A stretch of 64,000 nt of DNA from Neobacillus cucumis. GTDB taxonomy: Bacteria > Bacillota > Bacilli > Bacillales_B > DSM-18226. Position numbers and translations under genes: made by a program. Every line of letters begins with the position of its first letter. Within the stretch, counting starts at the first letter, position 1. Positions 24,133 through 34,013 of this stretch are shown piece after piece. Below the pieces are notes generated by a model. The model searched no databases, was not told the DNA's origin, and saw only the letters and a list, made by a program, of their open reading frames with translations. The stretch lies in NCBI RefSeq assembly GCF_023715505.1, contig NZ_JAMBOH010000024.1:1-64000 (forward strand), written 5' to 3'.

Positions 24133-24388
24133 TACATATAGTACTTAAGACTTTATAGGGAATAAGCATATCGAAAAAGAAAAACGCCCTAATGGCTGTC
24201 TTTTCCGGTTTATTGTTTAGTTCCTCTTTTGTTATTTCGATTAATTTTTAGTCCAATTAATTTCCCCTCTCTATTTCAATTTCTTCACGTGAATAAATTT
24301 TGCGTAGGCATTTAATACATAGTTACGTTGATTAAAGATTAGTTTCTGGGGGTCCGAAGATAAATATTTTTCCCAATAGAAAAATTAA

Positions 24389-24422
24389 AAAGCTTTAAAT
24401 CAGATTCATGATTTAAAGCTTT
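24389..24422 (-). terminator. Terminator of membrane protein gene
   Basis: AAAGCTTTAAATC (24389-24401) pairs with GATTTAAAGCTTT (24410-24422); T-rich sequence follows on the minus strand. The stem overlaps the stop codon. Confidence 0.75.
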
Positions 24423-24946
24423 CAATTCACGATATCATTTTTATCGCATAATTTTAAAATCCGTTTTATTATTCCACCAACAAGTAACCCCGGAATGAGG
24501 AAAATCATTGGTAAAAAAATGGGCCCCGGATGGATACTAAAAAAAGTTACCTTCGGTGAAACCATTAATCCAACTGTGACAAAGTAAGCTCCAAAAACAA
24601 AAGGCAAGTAAGAATACTTTTCACCGGCTGGCATTGCAAATCGATATGCATCCCACATCGAAAACATATAAATACATGGATAAAACATAAGCCATTGATA
24701 GTCAACCACCATTTCAGCCTGCCTAATTTCACCTAGGAAGCTGTGCATTATAGCCCGGTTAAAATGACTATTAACATTCATAATAAACTCTAATATAACA
24801 AATAATACCCCTTTAATATACTGTCCTGTCAATAATTGGGTGAAACCAGGGAATGCAATATTCCACAAAACCGCTTCCAATTTGCTCATTTTTTTCATTT
24901 TACTATCCCGTTTCATTATGGCATCTAAGAAGAAAAACTTCTCCAC
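24422..24946 (-). CDS. Four-helix membrane protein of unknown function
   Basis: Up to 174 residues from GTG 24946; ATG 24916 ('MKRDSK') or ATG 24898 are possible starts, as no ribosome site is decisive. Hydrophobic segments lie near residues 26-58 ('WNIAFPGFTQLLTGQYIKGV'), 85-97, 116-132 and 142-160. 'FPGFTQLLTGQYIKG' resembles the 'G-x-x-Q-x-x-x-G-x-x-x-x-G' loop of TM2-like small membrane proteins. The final 15 residues are charged and cytosolic. Context gives no function. Confidence 0.6.
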   Translation of the reverse strand: MEKFFFLDAIMKRDSKMKKMSKLEAVLWNIAFPGFTQLLTGQYIKGVLFVILEFIMNVNSHFNRAIMHSFLGEIRQAEMVVDYQWLMFYPCIYMFSMWDAYRFAMPAGEKYSYLPFVFGAYFVTVGLMVSPKVTFFSIHPGPIFLPMIFLIPGLLVGGIIKRILKLCDKNDIVN

Positions 24947-25044
24947 TTAGCATATCCATTACTTTGTAAAATTAACGAGAAAACGCTAAAAAATTTCCAG
25001 CGTTTTTCCAATTTATGCAAATTCACTTTAAAATGATTGGAATC

Positions 25045-25082
25045 AAAAAAAAAACAGCGGAGCCATACCGCTGTTTTTTTCC
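25045..25082. terminator. Terminator of prfC
   Basis: AAAACAGCGG (25051-25060) pairs with CCGCTGTTTT (25068-25077), with A and T runs on each side. Confidence 0.85.
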
Positions 25083-25084
25083 GT

Positions 25085-26665
25085 CTATTCGTGCTGATCC
25101 ATGGGATTATACAGTTTAACGTTAGGATTTTTTTCCTGAAACCATCTTAATGCAAAGTCATTTTCAAATAAGAACACATAATGATCATATCGATCCTTTA
25201 CCAGAAGGCTTCTTGAACTCGATAGGTTTTCATCAATTGTCTCATTTTCAACCCATCTGGCAATTTTTGAACCCATACGCTCCATTAATACTTCGGCATT
25301 GTATTCATTTCTCATCCTGTGCTCAAATACCTCAAACTGAAGCTGACCTACAGCCCCTAATAAATATTCTTCCATCCTAACAGATTTAAAGAGCTGAATA
25401 GCCCCTTCCTGAACAAGCTGTTGAATACCTTTATAAAAGGATTTTTGCTTCATAACGTTTTTAGCCGAAACCCTGACATATAATTCTGGAGTGAACTGTG
25501 GCAGCCTCTCATATTGAAAGTCGTTTTTACCAGTCGTTAAGGTATCACCAATTTGATAAGTACCTGTATCATATAATCCAATAATATCACCGCTTACGGC
25601 TTCTTCGACTGTATTTCGTTCTTCTGCCATGAAAGATGTCGACTGGGAAAGCTTTAATTGTTTTCCTAATCGAGGTATATTAACCGTCATTCCACGTTCA
25701 AACTTACCAGAGCAAACACGCACAAAGGCAATGCGGTCGCGGTGAGCAGGATTCATATTTGCTTGAATCTTAAATACAAACCCCGAAAATTGTTCTGCTA
25801 ATGGATCAATTTCACCTATGGATGATTGACGTGCTTTTGGCGGTGGTGCAAATTGCAGGTAAGACTCTAAAAACGTTTGAACACCAAAATTCGTTAAGGC
25901 ACTTCCAAAGAAAACTGGAGTTAGAGTCCCCTCAGCTATTTTTTCAGCTGAAAACTCATTACCTGCTTCATTAAGAAGTAATATCTCCTCAAGAGTTTGA
26001 TCGTATAGACCTGATTGTTTTAGTTTATGATCCCCAGCAATTTCCCCATCTTCAGTTAGAGGAATGTATCGTTCCTCATCATTTACACGGAATTGTTCTA
26101 CCCTTTTATGAAAACGGTCATAAATTCCCAGGAATTCTTTCCCCATTCCGATTGGCCAGTTCATTGGATAGGATTCAATTCCAAGGACTTCCTCAAGTTC
26201 GGCAAGAAGCTCAAGCGGTGTTTTCCCTTGGCGATCCAGCTTATTAATGAATGTGAATATAGGAATCCCGCGCATGCGGCATACTTTAAACAGCTTAAGT
26301 GTCTGTTCCTCAATCCCCTTTGCTGAGTCAATAATCATCACTGCACTGTCAACTGCCATAAGTGTTCTGTACGTATCTTCACTAAAATCTTGGTGTCCTG
26401 GAGTATCAAGAATATTAACCCGAAAACCATCGTAATCAAATTGCATGACACTGGACGTAACAGAAATACCCCGTTGTTTCTCGATTTCCATCCAGTCACT
26501 CGTAGCAAACTTCCCTGTCTTTTTTGCTTTTACCGTACCAGCATCTCTAATGGCTCCGCCAAATAATAATAATTTTTCTGTTAATGTTGTCTTACCAGCA
26601 TCCGGGTGGGAGATAATCGCAAATGTCCGGCGTGATAATACTTCTTCCTTAAAATTGTTACCCAT
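25085..26665 (-). CDS. prfC: Peptide chain release factor 3
   Basis: 526 residues, the full RF3 length. G motifs: G1 'SHPDAGKTT', G2 region '[19 protein letters not shown]', G3 '[12 protein letters not shown]', G4 'NKLD' in '[10 protein letters not shown]'. The C-terminal part, '[20 protein letters not shown]' and '[16 protein letters not shown]', is typical of RF3. This GTPase removes RF1/RF2 from the ribosome after peptide release. GAGAGGAAG precedes ATG. It is monocistronic with its own terminator. Confidence 0.93.
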   Translation of the reverse strand: MGNNFKEEVLSRRTFAIISHPDAGKTTLTEKLLLFGGAIRDAGTVKAKKTGKFATSDWMEIEKQRGISVTSSVMQFDYDGFRVNILDTPGHQDFSEDTYRTLMAVDSAVMIIDSAKGIEEQTLKLFKVCRMRGIPIFTFINKLDRQGKTPLELLAELEEVLGIESYPMNWPIGMGKEFLGIYDRFHKRVEQFRVNDEERYIPLTEDGEIAGDHKLKQSGLYDQTLEEILLLNEAGNEFSAEKIAEGTLTPVFFGSALTNFGVQTFLESYLQFAPPPKARQSSIGEIDPLAEQFSGFVFKIQANMNPAHRDRIAFVRVCSGKFERGMTVNIPRLGKQLKLSQSTSFMAEERNTVEEAVSGDIIGLYDTGTYQIGDTLTTGKNDFQYERLPQFTPELYVRVSAKNVMKQKSFYKGIQQLVQEGAIQLFKSVRMEEYLLGAVGQLQFEVFEHRMRNEYNAEVLMERMGSKIARWVENETIDENLSSSRSLLVKDRYDHYVFLFENDFALRWFQEKNPNVKLYNPMDQHE

Positions 26666-26930
26666 CTTGTCTTCCTCTCTTTGACAAAGAAATCATACTT
26701 CCTCTAAATAAAGTTGAATTCCCTCCCTACTAGGGTGAAGGAAACCATTCACTAATCCCGGCAGCTTTTGCCTATTTTAGCGAGAATTTTTTTTCCATAA
26801 CTTCAATCTTATCTCGCAAACGCCAACTTTGCAATATATCGAGTGTTTACTGATGATTTTTCTTTTATGATAGAGTTGAAAGGATTATAATGGTATTTAT
26901 GAAAATTATTTGTTTTCCTTGGGAGGAACT

Positions 26931-27191
26931 ATGCAAAATCAGTCTGTTGACCCGCAAACCTTAGACCTATTACATAAAGCTTTCGAAATCGTGCTTAAAA
27001 AAAATAAAATTTCATATAACAAAATAGGCATTGCCGAAGAAGGGGACCAACTCTTATTTTTGTATGAAACTAAGGAAGAAAAGGTTCATGTCTTTAAATG
27101 GAGCAAGGAGGCATCTGTCGGAAAGAGTATTGGCACACTAGCTCAAAGTGTGCTTACACCAATTATTCCACAACTCCGCTTATTATCCTAA
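26931..27191 (+). CDS. Hypothetical 86-residue protein
   Basis: ATG 26931 follows GGGAGG by a short spacer. 'MQNQSVDPQTLDLLHKAFEI', 'ISYNKIGIAEEGDQLLFLYE' and 'SVGKSIGTLAQSVLTPIIPQ' suggest a small soluble alpha/beta protein. I do not recognise the family. It has its own terminator. Confidence 0.6.
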   Translation: MQNQSVDPQTLDLLHKAFEIVLKKNKISYNKIGIAEEGDQLLFLYETKEEKVHVFKWSKEASVGKSIGTLAQSVLTPIIPQLRLLS

Positions 27192-27198
27192 AGTCTAG

Positions 27199-27236
27199 AA
27201 CACACTTTCCTGTTTAGGACTGTGTGTTTTTATTTT
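27199..27236 (+). terminator. Terminator after hypothetical gene
   Basis: AACACAC followed by a loop and GTGTGTTTTTATTTTT, an AT/GC stem with a clear T tract. Confidence 0.75.
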
Positions 27237-27271
27237 TAGGTAAGAAAGAATAAAGTTATTATCTAGTGAAT

Positions 27272-27600
27272 TGTCCAGCTCCAGCGCCTAGCCTCGCGGG
27301 GTCACAAGCTTATCCAGTTTCAGCTCCTTGGGACGCAAGTCTAGCCATCCCCTGAAGAAGGCAAAAACCGCCTTCTTACAGGAGCCGTCTTAGCCAAGAG
27401 TCCCAGGGCAGTTGCCTCCACAGTTAGGTCAATCCGTCCAAAAGGTTAAAGAGCAACCTTTCGGACGGCTCGTCTTGTGCTTGGCTACAGAAAGCTATCG
27501 CTTTCTGTACGCATTAAGGGCGACTAGTCTTTGACCCTGCTTTCGCCGGCCAGTCGACAAGTCGCCCTATATCGGGGCTGACCAATGCGCTTGCACTTTT
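27272..27600 (+). repeat. Structured dispersed intergenic repeat, long copy
   Basis: It opens with GTCCAGCTCCAGCGCCTAG and closes with GCGCTTGCACTTTT, ends shared in inverse orientation by the element at 46973-47092. Inside are several hairpins: AAGAAGGC/GCCTTCTT (27352-27383), CCGTCC...GGACGG (27434-27468), ACAGAAAGC-tatc-GCTTTCTGT (27487-27508), GGGCGACT...AGTCGCCC (27518-27567). GC content is well above its surroundings. It is non-coding. Similar elements are scattered in Bacillaceae genomes as I recall. Together with the terminator it fills 27192-27660. Confidence 0.75.
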
Positions 27601-27710
27601 ATATAAGCGTAAATCGATATGCTCGATTTCTTCCACCGATTCCCACATCCATTTTTCTGGAAATGCCCTTATAATGAAATATATAACTCTTTTAGAGGAG
27701 ATGAAGAGAA

Positions 27711-29414
27711 TTGAATGAAAGTAAAAAGCTAGTTTCAAAGTTTATTCCGCTGATTACAGCGTTGATTATAGTCATATCAGGTATTATTTGGTATATCCAA
27801 ACTTCTCATAATGAAATTTCGATTCCTTTCTCATCTGTTGAGAAAACGATCCAGGCTCAAAATGGAAAGGTTGTTGTCCTGACTGAACAAGCTGACGGCA
27901 GCCTTTATCTGAAAGCAGGCAAAAATGAATATGTTTCTCATATTCCGCCGAACAGTCAAATGATTGAAAAACTTGTTGAAAAGTACAATATTGATTACAC
28001 CTATACGACCAGCAGCAGGTACGGTAAATGGATTATGGGCGGTGTGATGGTTTTACTTGCGGGTGCTGCTTTTGCCTTACAAAAAACAAAGGGCGGTTTT
28101 GGCCTTCATAATTCGATGAAAAATAGTGTTGCCAAGTCACGCCCCCTTCCTTCTATCAGTTTAAATGAGGTAGGCGGACTTGGAGCTGAAATGAAAGAGG
28201 AAATTTTGCAGACATTATCTACTTTAAAAGAACCTGAACGAGCAATAAAGTTGGGAATTAAACCGCCTAAAGGAATTCTTTTATACGGACCTCCAGGGAC
28301 TGGTAAAACTTTATTAGCTCAAGCAATGGCACGAGAGTTAGATGCGTCCTTCTTCTCTGCTAGCGGTTCGGCATTCAATGAACTGTTTGTAGGTGTTGGA
28401 GCAAGCCGAGTTCGCTCCCTGTTTCAAGCAGCACGTAAACAGGGACCTGCCGTTATCTTTATTGATGAAGTGGACGCACTTGCAGGAAAGCGTAAAGCTC
28501 ATGGCGGCGAAGAAGCAGAAAAAACTTTAACAGAACTACTTGTTCAACTTGACGGCGGTCAATCTAATGACGGTATTCTATTTATAGCAGCTACAAATAG
28601 AAAAGATATGCTTGATGAGGCCTTCCTTCGTCCTGGCCGTATTGACTTCTCCTTCCATGTATCTCTGCCTGATACAAAGGGTAGAAGAGAAATTATCGAG
28701 ATTCATACGAAGGGAAAAGCACTTGCAGAAGATGTCTTTGCTTCCCTTGATGACTTAGCAGAAAGTACCTCTGGGTTCTCCGGTGCAGAACTGCAGTCTC
28801 TTTTTGAAACGGCCTCAAGACGTGCAGTTAGAAATGGCCAAGATGTAATTACAAAACAAGACCTGGATTATGCACTGGACCGGACGATTTTAGGAAGTAC
28901 TTCTCGATCACTACAGGATCTCGATACAAAACGCAGGGTTGCCATTCATGAGGCTGGCCATGCGATTGTTGCTTCCTTAACCAAACCAGGTTCAGTTAGA
29001 AAAGCAACGATTATTCCTCGTGGTGAGGCGCTTGGTTATGTAGCGCCGATTCCAAAAGAGCTCCATTTATCAACAACTAGTGACTTGCTTGACCGTGTGG
29101 CAATGGTTTTAGCCGGTGGTGTTGCTGAGAGATTGTTATTGGGTGAACATAGTATCGGCGTGAGCGGTGACGTACAGCAGGCTAAACAGCTTATTGAACA
29201 CATGGTCGACATTGGAATGCTTCAGGATGGGTTTACTCTAATTTTTAACAAGCAGGACAAAGAAATCAAAATGCAGGAACTTTTTGCAAAAGGATTAGAA
29301 AAAGCAGAATCCTTGATCAATAATCATCAACAACAGTATCAACAATTAGTCGATGCCTTATTAAAAAAAGAAACTTTAGAAGGATCTGAAGTGGAAGCAA
29401 TTGTTGCAGGTTAA
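27711..29414 (+). CDS. FtsH-like membrane AAA+ zinc metalloprotease, paralogue
   Basis: 567 residues from TTG 27711 (AGGAG about 11 nt upstream). Topology: helix at about 12-29, short outer domain, helix at about 107-123, then AAA+ with Walker A 'GPPGTGKT' (193-200), Walker B 'VIFIDE' (248-253) and second region of homology 'RPGRIDFSFHVSLPD'. The peptidase domain has the zinc site HEAGH (413-417). It is shorter than the usual 610-640-residue FtsH and lacks its long polar C-terminal tail. Probably a second, specialised FtsH. Possible -10 TATAAT at 27670-27675. Confidence 0.85.
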   Translation: MNESKKLVSKFIPLITALIIVISGIIWYIQTSHNEISIPFSSVEKTIQAQNGKVVVLTEQADGSLYLKAGKNEYVSHIPPNSQMIEKLVEKYNIDYTYTTSSRYGKWIMGGVMVLLAGAAFALQKTKGGFGLHNSMKNSVAKSRPLPSISLNEVGGLGAEMKEEILQTLSTLKEPERAIKLGIKPPKGILLYGPPGTGKTLLAQAMARELDASFFSASGSAFNELFVGVGASRVRSLFQAARKQGPAVIFIDEVDALAGKRKAHGGEEAEKTLTELLVQLDGGQSNDGILFIAATNRKDMLDEAFLRPGRIDFSFHVSLPDTKGRREIIEIHTKGKALAEDVFASLDDLAESTSGFSGAELQSLFETASRRAVRNGQDVITKQDLDYALDRTILGSTSRSLQDLDTKRRVAIHEAGHAIVASLTKPGSVRKATIIPRGEALGYVAPIPKELHLSTTSDLLDRVAMVLAGGVAERLLLGEHSIGVSGDVQQAKQLIEHMVDIGMLQDGFTLIFNKQDKEIKMQELFAKGLEKAESLINNHQQQYQQLVDALLKKETLEGSEVEAIVAG

Positions 29415-29446
29415 CCTAAAAGCTTAACAACTTGTTCTTGCATAAT

Positions 29447-29479
29447 AAAACCAGGTGCACTCACTGCACCTGGTTTTAC
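29447..29479 (+). terminator. Terminator of FtsH-like gene
   Basis: AAAACCAGGTGCA (29447-29459) pairs perfectly with TGCACCTGGTTTT (29465-29477). Confidence 0.85.
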
Positions 29480-29563
29480 TTTTGTGTTTTCGTGGTAAAT
29501 ATCTAATGAATTTTTATTTTGGTGGTAAACTAAGCTTGAATTCCGTTAAAGGAAGTGAACCCT

Positions 29564-29986
29564 ATGTACAGTAATGATGAATTAATTGAAAAAGAGCAGT
29601 CTAACTATATGAAAAATGCAAAAGAATTCCTTGGAAATCCGCAAAAATTAATGGATTTACTGAATAAGGTGATCCATAAAGCAACAGAGAAGAAAGGTTA
29701 TCTAGGAGATGCCTGGGATAAATTGCAGTTATTTGTTGATTTAGTAAAAGCTTATACTAAAGGTGAGTATAAGAATGTTCAACCAAGTACCATCGTTACG
29801 ATAATTGGCGCCCTGCTTTATTTTATTTCCCCGATTGATTTAGTTCCTGATTTTATTATTGGTCTCGGTATATTCGATGACGCTGCTGTGATTGGTTTTA
29901 CATTAAAAAAGTTATCGAAAGAACTTGACCAATTTGAGCAATGGAAAAGTTCGAATACGATTCCACTAGAAAACCCGCTGGATTAA
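29564..29986 (+). CDS. DUF1232 (YkvA-type) protein
   Basis: About 140 residues from ATG 29564 (AAAGGAAG, 8-nt spacing). The core 'ALLYFISPIDLVPDFIIGLG' then 'FDDAAVIGFTLKKL' is the DUF1232 signature: a membrane-associated hairpin with the 'S-P-x-D-x-x-P-D' and 'D-D' motifs. Function is not established; often seen in envelope or stress contexts. An AACCCGCT/AGCGGGTT stem at 29972-29997 follows but lacks a T tract. Confidence 0.82.
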   Translation: MYSNDELIEKEQSNYMKNAKEFLGNPQKLMDLLNKVIHKATEKKGYLGDAWDKLQLFVDLVKAYTKGEYKNVQPSTIVTIIGALLYFISPIDLVPDFIIGLGIFDDAAVIGFTLKKLSKELDQFEQWKSSNTIPLENPLD

Positions 29987-30114
29987 CCTAGCGGGTTGAC
30001 TAGTTAGAAATCTAATTAACACTAAGGCGTTTAAATCTCCATAGAATAGGTGCTTGCTACCTCTAAAAATCAGCAAGCCCTTCTTTCTAGTTAATAAAGC
30101 ACTCTAAGTTTTAA

Positions 30115-30255
30115 CTACCATCTAAAGCAAGCAGCACCAACAATTATCAATAAGATAAATAAAACGACGATTAATGCAAATCCGCCGCCAAATCCATATC
30201 CACCGTAGCCACAGCCACCATAGCCGTAGCCACCAAATCCACCATATCCAAACAT
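30115..30255 (-). CDS. YjcZ-family sporulation protein
   Basis: 46 residues: a Gly/Tyr-rich N terminus ('[20 protein letters not shown]') and a hydrophobic helix ('[19 protein letters not shown]'). This is the YjcZ family, tiny coat- or spore-associated proteins made late in sporulation. GGGAGG lies 7 nt before ATG 30255. An inverted repeat GCTTGCT...AGCAAGC (about 30051-30078) follows and may end transcription. Confidence 0.85.
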   Translation of the reverse strand: MFGYGGFGGYGYGGCGYGGYGFGGGFALIVVLFILLIIVGAACFRW

Positions 30256-30275
30256 TTTATTTCCTCCCTTTTATA

Positions 30276-30380
30276 TTAATAGAATCCGCCGCCCCAAGAA
30301 GCTCCAATAATAATTAGTAAAATGAATAATACGACTAGCAGGGCAAATCCGCCGCCATAGCCACCTACTGCACCAGACAT
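30276..30380 (-). CDS. YjcZ-family sporulation protein, short form
   Basis: 34 residues: 'MSGAVGGYGGGFALLVVLFI' followed by 'LLIIIGASWGGGFY'. Same architecture as the neighbour (Gly-rich start, one helix), with AAGGAGGT 7 nt before ATG 30380. It precedes the other YjcZ gene by 20 nt and the two are probably co-transcribed under a mother-cell sigma factor. The 230 bases upstream hold no other gene. Confidence 0.85.
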   Translation of the reverse strand: MSGAVGGYGGGFALLVVLFILLIIIGASWGGGFY

Positions 30381-30612
30381 TTACATTACCTCCTTTTCGA
30401 TTTCCATATATCCTATTCACCTAGTTATAGATGTGCGATAAACATATATCCATATTAGGCTTATTGAATAAGCCCATTCTTTGTACATAGACTATTTTCA
30501 ACTATCTATATTTGTCCAATTACGCTGCGGCAACCACGTCAGCTGATACCTAGTTGACAATTTACTATGTTTTTCTTACCATGTTCACAAAAAGGCGATG
30601 GGGGAAATCATA

Positions 30613-31422
30613 TTGAAATTTACCAAAGCTATTTGGAGATGGCTCTATTTATCGTTAAGCCGAAAAAGTATGAATATCAAAAGCGCAGCCGAATCCCGTT
30701 CTCCTTTAAAAATCGGCCATAGAGGAGCAGCCGGGTACTGCCCTGAAAATACCTTTGCTTCTTTTCATCGAGCACTTCACCTTGGAGTGGATTTTCTGGA
30801 AATGGATGTCCAGATGACAAAAGATGGCGAGCTGGTGGTCATCCATGATTCAACCGTTAATCGTACAACGAATGGTAAAGGAAAAGTGAAGGATTTTACC
30901 TTAAAAGAAATTCAAGCATTGGATGCAGGCAGCTGGTTTGATTCTCGGTTTAGTAGTGAAAAAATTCCTTCTTTAGGGGAATTTCTAGATGGGTTTGGCG
31001 GTAAAGTCGGAATATTGCTGGAGATAAAGAATCCTTCCCTTTACCCGGGAATTGAAGAAAAAATTGCGAATGAACTACTAAAGAGAGGACTTACAAACTT
31101 AGAAGGACCACAAGTGATTGTTCAATCTTTTGACCAGTATTCATTAAAGAAATTTCATCAACTAGTACCTTCCATCCAAATCGGAGTCCTAGTAAAAAGA
31201 TACACCGGTAAAGGAATATCTAATCAAGAATTGGTTTCATATTCAAGCTATGCTTCCTTTGTCAACCCCAAAATTACTATGGTAAGCAGGCGGCTTATCA
31301 GCAGAATCCATCAACATGGCTTTAAAACTTTTATATGGAACGTTAAGAAAAGAAAGGAAGTACACCTTTTAAGGGATTATCATGTTGAAGGGCTGATTTG
31401 TGACTTTCCTGATTTTCTCTAA
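30613..31422 (+). CDS. Glycerophosphodiester phosphodiesterase
   Basis: About 269 residues from TTG 30613 (GGGGGA, 7-nt spacing); ATG 30598 abuts its only ribosome-like site. 'IGHRGAAGYCPENTFASFHR' gives the catalytic HRG, 'DFLEMDVQMTKDGELVVIHD' the metal-binding E-x-D and second His, and 'GILLEIKNP' a further metal ligand. The enzyme cleaves glycerophosphodiesters to glycerol 3-phosphate. A short hydrophobic N terminus ('FTKAIWRWLYLSLS') could hold it at the membrane; there is no clear cleavable signal. Confidence 0.87.
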   Translation: MKFTKAIWRWLYLSLSRKSMNIKSAAESRSPLKIGHRGAAGYCPENTFASFHRALHLGVDFLEMDVQMTKDGELVVIHDSTVNRTTNGKGKVKDFTLKEIQALDAGSWFDSRFSSEKIPSLGEFLDGFGGKVGILLEIKNPSLYPGIEEKIANELLKRGLTNLEGPQVIVQSFDQYSLKKFHQLVPSIQIGVLVKRYTGKGISNQELVSYSSYASFVNPKITMVSRRLISRIHQHGFKTFIWNVKKRKEVHLLRDYHVEGLICDFPDFL

Positions 31423-31427
31423 GACTA

Positions 31428-31456
31428 AAAGAGCAGCTCCCTAAAGAGAGCTGCCC
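31428..31456. terminator. Possible bidirectional terminator
   Basis: GCAGCTC and GAGCTGC pair across an 8-nt loop between the convergent glpQ-like and uppP genes. T tracts are weak. Confidence 0.45.
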
Positions 31457-31462
31457 AATCAT

Positions 31463-32296
31463 TTATGTTAAGAATAACAAGTAGATAATTAAAGCTAATA
31501 CAATTCGATAAATGGCAAATGGCAGAAGCTTAATTTTATTAATGAGCTTTAGGAAAAACCGAATCGAGATTAACGCAAAGATAAAAGCACTAATAAATCC
31601 AGCAATAAAGACCGGCAATGCCTCGACCGTCATATATTCCCAGTTCTTTGATAAGGAGAGGAAACTAGCGCCAGCCATTATTGGTACGGCCATGATAAAG
31701 GTAAAGTCAGCAGCCGCACGATGACTCATTCCCATTAAAACTCCGCCTGAAATAGTTGAGCCAGAGCGAGAAAAACCCGGCCAAAGCGAGAAGCATTGAA
31801 AAAGTCCAACCAAAAAAGCTTGTTTATAGGAAACCTGATCTACCGTTTGTGTTCTTGGATTTTTTGAACCAAATGCATCAGCAAGTATCATAAGGATGGC
31901 GCCAATCACTAATCCAACTAAAACTGTCCCCGTGGAGAATAAATGATCATCAATATAGTCATTAAACAGTACCCCTAATACACCCGCCGGTATTAGGCCT
32001 ACAATAACTTGGGTTAGCTTAAGGCGACTTTGTTTTTGCGCTGATTGTTTTGTGAATCTGCCCAGTCCTAATAAGTCGATAAAACGGTCTTTAAAGGTAA
32101 CTAACACTGCCAAGATTGATCCAAGCTGGATAACTACTTTAAAGGTATTAGCTCCATGAGCAGTTAAAAAGGTTTCAGACTTTAACCACATATCATCAAC
32201 GATAATCATATGTCCTGTTGATGAAACGGGGGCAAATTCTGTTAATCCTTCCACCAAGCCTAAGATAATGGCTTTGATCAGTATAATTAAACCCAT
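31463..32296 (-). CDS. uppP: Undecaprenyl-diphosphatase (UppP/BacA)
   Basis: 277 residues with about eight membrane helices. The two active-site motifs are intact: 'GLTEFAPVSSTGH' near residue 17 and 'WPGFSRSGSTISGG' near 170. It recycles undecaprenyl diphosphate for peptidoglycan and teichoic acid synthesis and can give bacitracin resistance. AGGGGCG lies about 10 nt upstream of ATG. Confidence 0.92.
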   Translation of the reverse strand: MGLIILIKAIILGLVEGLTEFAPVSSTGHMIIVDDMWLKSETFLTAHGANTFKVVIQLGSILAVLVTFKDRFIDLLGLGRFTKQSAQKQSRLKLTQVIVGLIPAGVLGVLFNDYIDDHLFSTGTVLVGLVIGAILMILADAFGSKNPRTQTVDQVSYKQAFLVGLFQCFSLWPGFSRSGSTISGGVLMGMSHRAAADFTFIMAVPIMAGASFLSLSKNWEYMTVEALPVFIAGFISAFIFALISIRFFLKLINKIKLLPFAIYRIVLALIIYLLFLT

Positions 32297-32419
32297 ATTG
32301 TAAAACGCCCCTAACTTCTAGATAAATGAAAAATTATGACAAGCATACTTTTTATTTTACTAATTAACTGGAACTATAAGCAACTCTAATATTTTCATAT
32401 ATTGATAAACAGCGGGCAA

Positions 32420-32450
32420 AAAATAAAATGTGGCGTTGTTTCTGCCACAT
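32420..32450 (-). terminator. Terminator downstream of endopeptidase pseudogene
   Basis: ATGTGGC and GCCACAT (32428-32450) form a stem followed on the minus strand by TTTTATTTTTT. Confidence 0.7.
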
Positions 32451-32519
32451 CAGCACCTTACGTTTGTTTAAAAGAAAATACCATCGAATGGCTTTAACCG
32501 CCACTTCCTCTTTAATTTA

Positions 32520-33706
32520 CTAGTTATTAATAATTCGCATTACCCGTCCGTTAAATTTATTCAGATAATAACTGTGTGTCATATCAGCAATCGCAATTCC
32601 TGTTCTACTTTGTGAACCTATAAACTTCCCGTTACCCAGATAAATTCCGACATGGCCGTCTATTTTAAAAGTATCAAAGAAAACAAGATCACCAGGCTGT
32701 GCTTCACTATACGAAACCCTTTTGCCTAAGTTTTTCAATATATCCGTCTAGGCTGCGACTTTTATACCCGCTTGTGAAAATGCCCCTGCAACAAACCCAG
32801 AACAATCAAATCTGCAACATCATTGACATTTCTCCCTCCACCAAATACATAGACTGAATTTCCTATATACTTTTCGCCAACATGAATGACAGTATTTATC
32901 GTTTCATTAGAAGCGGTAGGAATTGTTACATGTTAAAGTGTTGAACTCGTCGTAATAGAATTTGGGTCCACACCCTCAAGCCCCGCCTCTTTCAATGCAA
33001 GCCACTGATCTTGCTGTTGTAACTCCAACTTTTGAGAGAGTTTTTCTTGCTCTTGCTGTTTCAATTCTTCCTTTAAGATATTATTCTCTTCCTTTTGTTC
33101 TAAAATTTGTGCCTGCATCCCTTCAAGCTCTATTTTCATTGTTTTTAAATCTCTTAGCTTTTTTTCTACAGAAGCTTGTTTTACTACTACAGCTTCCTGG
33201 TCTTCTTCATACTGTTTAACAAGGTCTTGAACTGCTTGCACCATGGCCGCCACAGCATGAAGACGCCCCACAAAGTCTTCAAAACTGGAAGAGCCCAAAA
33301 TAACCTCGATATATTTGACCTTTCCGCCACTTTCTTGTAAGGTTAGGGCTCGTTTTTTAAGTATTTCATTGCGCTGATCGATACTATCCTTAATAACATT
33401 TATTTCTTGTTCTAGCCCGAATACTTCCTTTTGAGATGCCTGTACTTTTACTTCCGTTTGGGCAATGATGTTGTTATTATCAATAATTGCCTGGTTAACC
33501 CTTTTTATTTGTTCTGTTAACTTATTCCATTCATCTTGGACTTGAGAAATTTCCTGGTCAGTGTTTGTTATCTCAGACTGGATCCCTGTACGCTTCTCCT
33601 GGACATCCTTAAGGCTTGTTTTCTCTGCTTGAACGACTGGGAGGGAAGATATACTGTTAATCACTAATATGATGATTGTACTTAGCACTGTAAGTCTCTT
33701 TTTCAT
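32520..33706 (-). pseudogene. CwlO-like NlpC/P60 D,L-endopeptidase, inactivated
   Basis: The N-terminal 257 residues are intact: signal peptide ('MKKRLTVLSTIIILVINSIS') and a long coiled coil as in CwlO/PcsB. TAA at 32933-32935 then ends the frame. Beyond it the NlpC/P60 domain is still legible: 'GEKYIGNSVYVFGGG', a frameshift near 32810, 'RFDCSGFVAGAFSQAG' with the catalytic Cys, TAG at 32748-32750, then 'SEAQPGDLVFFDTFKIDGHV' with the catalytic His. Three independent lesions make it a real pseudogene. The secreted coiled coil could still be made. Wall hydrolysis would need another copy elsewhere. Confidence 0.85.
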
Positions 33707-34013
33707 CTTATTTTCCCTCCTTCATCATTTTTCAAATTACTAGATTAACCGAATTACCTCATTGAAGATTGGTTAATATGTATTTGCCCTTTTCGCACAT
33801 TTGACAAGATTCTATGTATCTTGGTTTTTTCTCCTTATTAAACAAAATGTAAGCTTAATCTCACAAACATTTCCCAATATCATCCTATTTCATTTAAATT
33901 AGAAGTATATCATCTAATCCCTCAAATAAGTTATAAATATATGACCTTTATATTTCAAAAGGAAAATATGGACCCATTTTATTCATTCGGTCAAATATCA
34001 TGTGGTGGAACCG

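Noticed and set aside
27514..27738. Minus-strand 74-codon frame inside the structured repeat
   Set aside because: It crosses hairpins of the repeat element and has no ribosome site or family resemblance.
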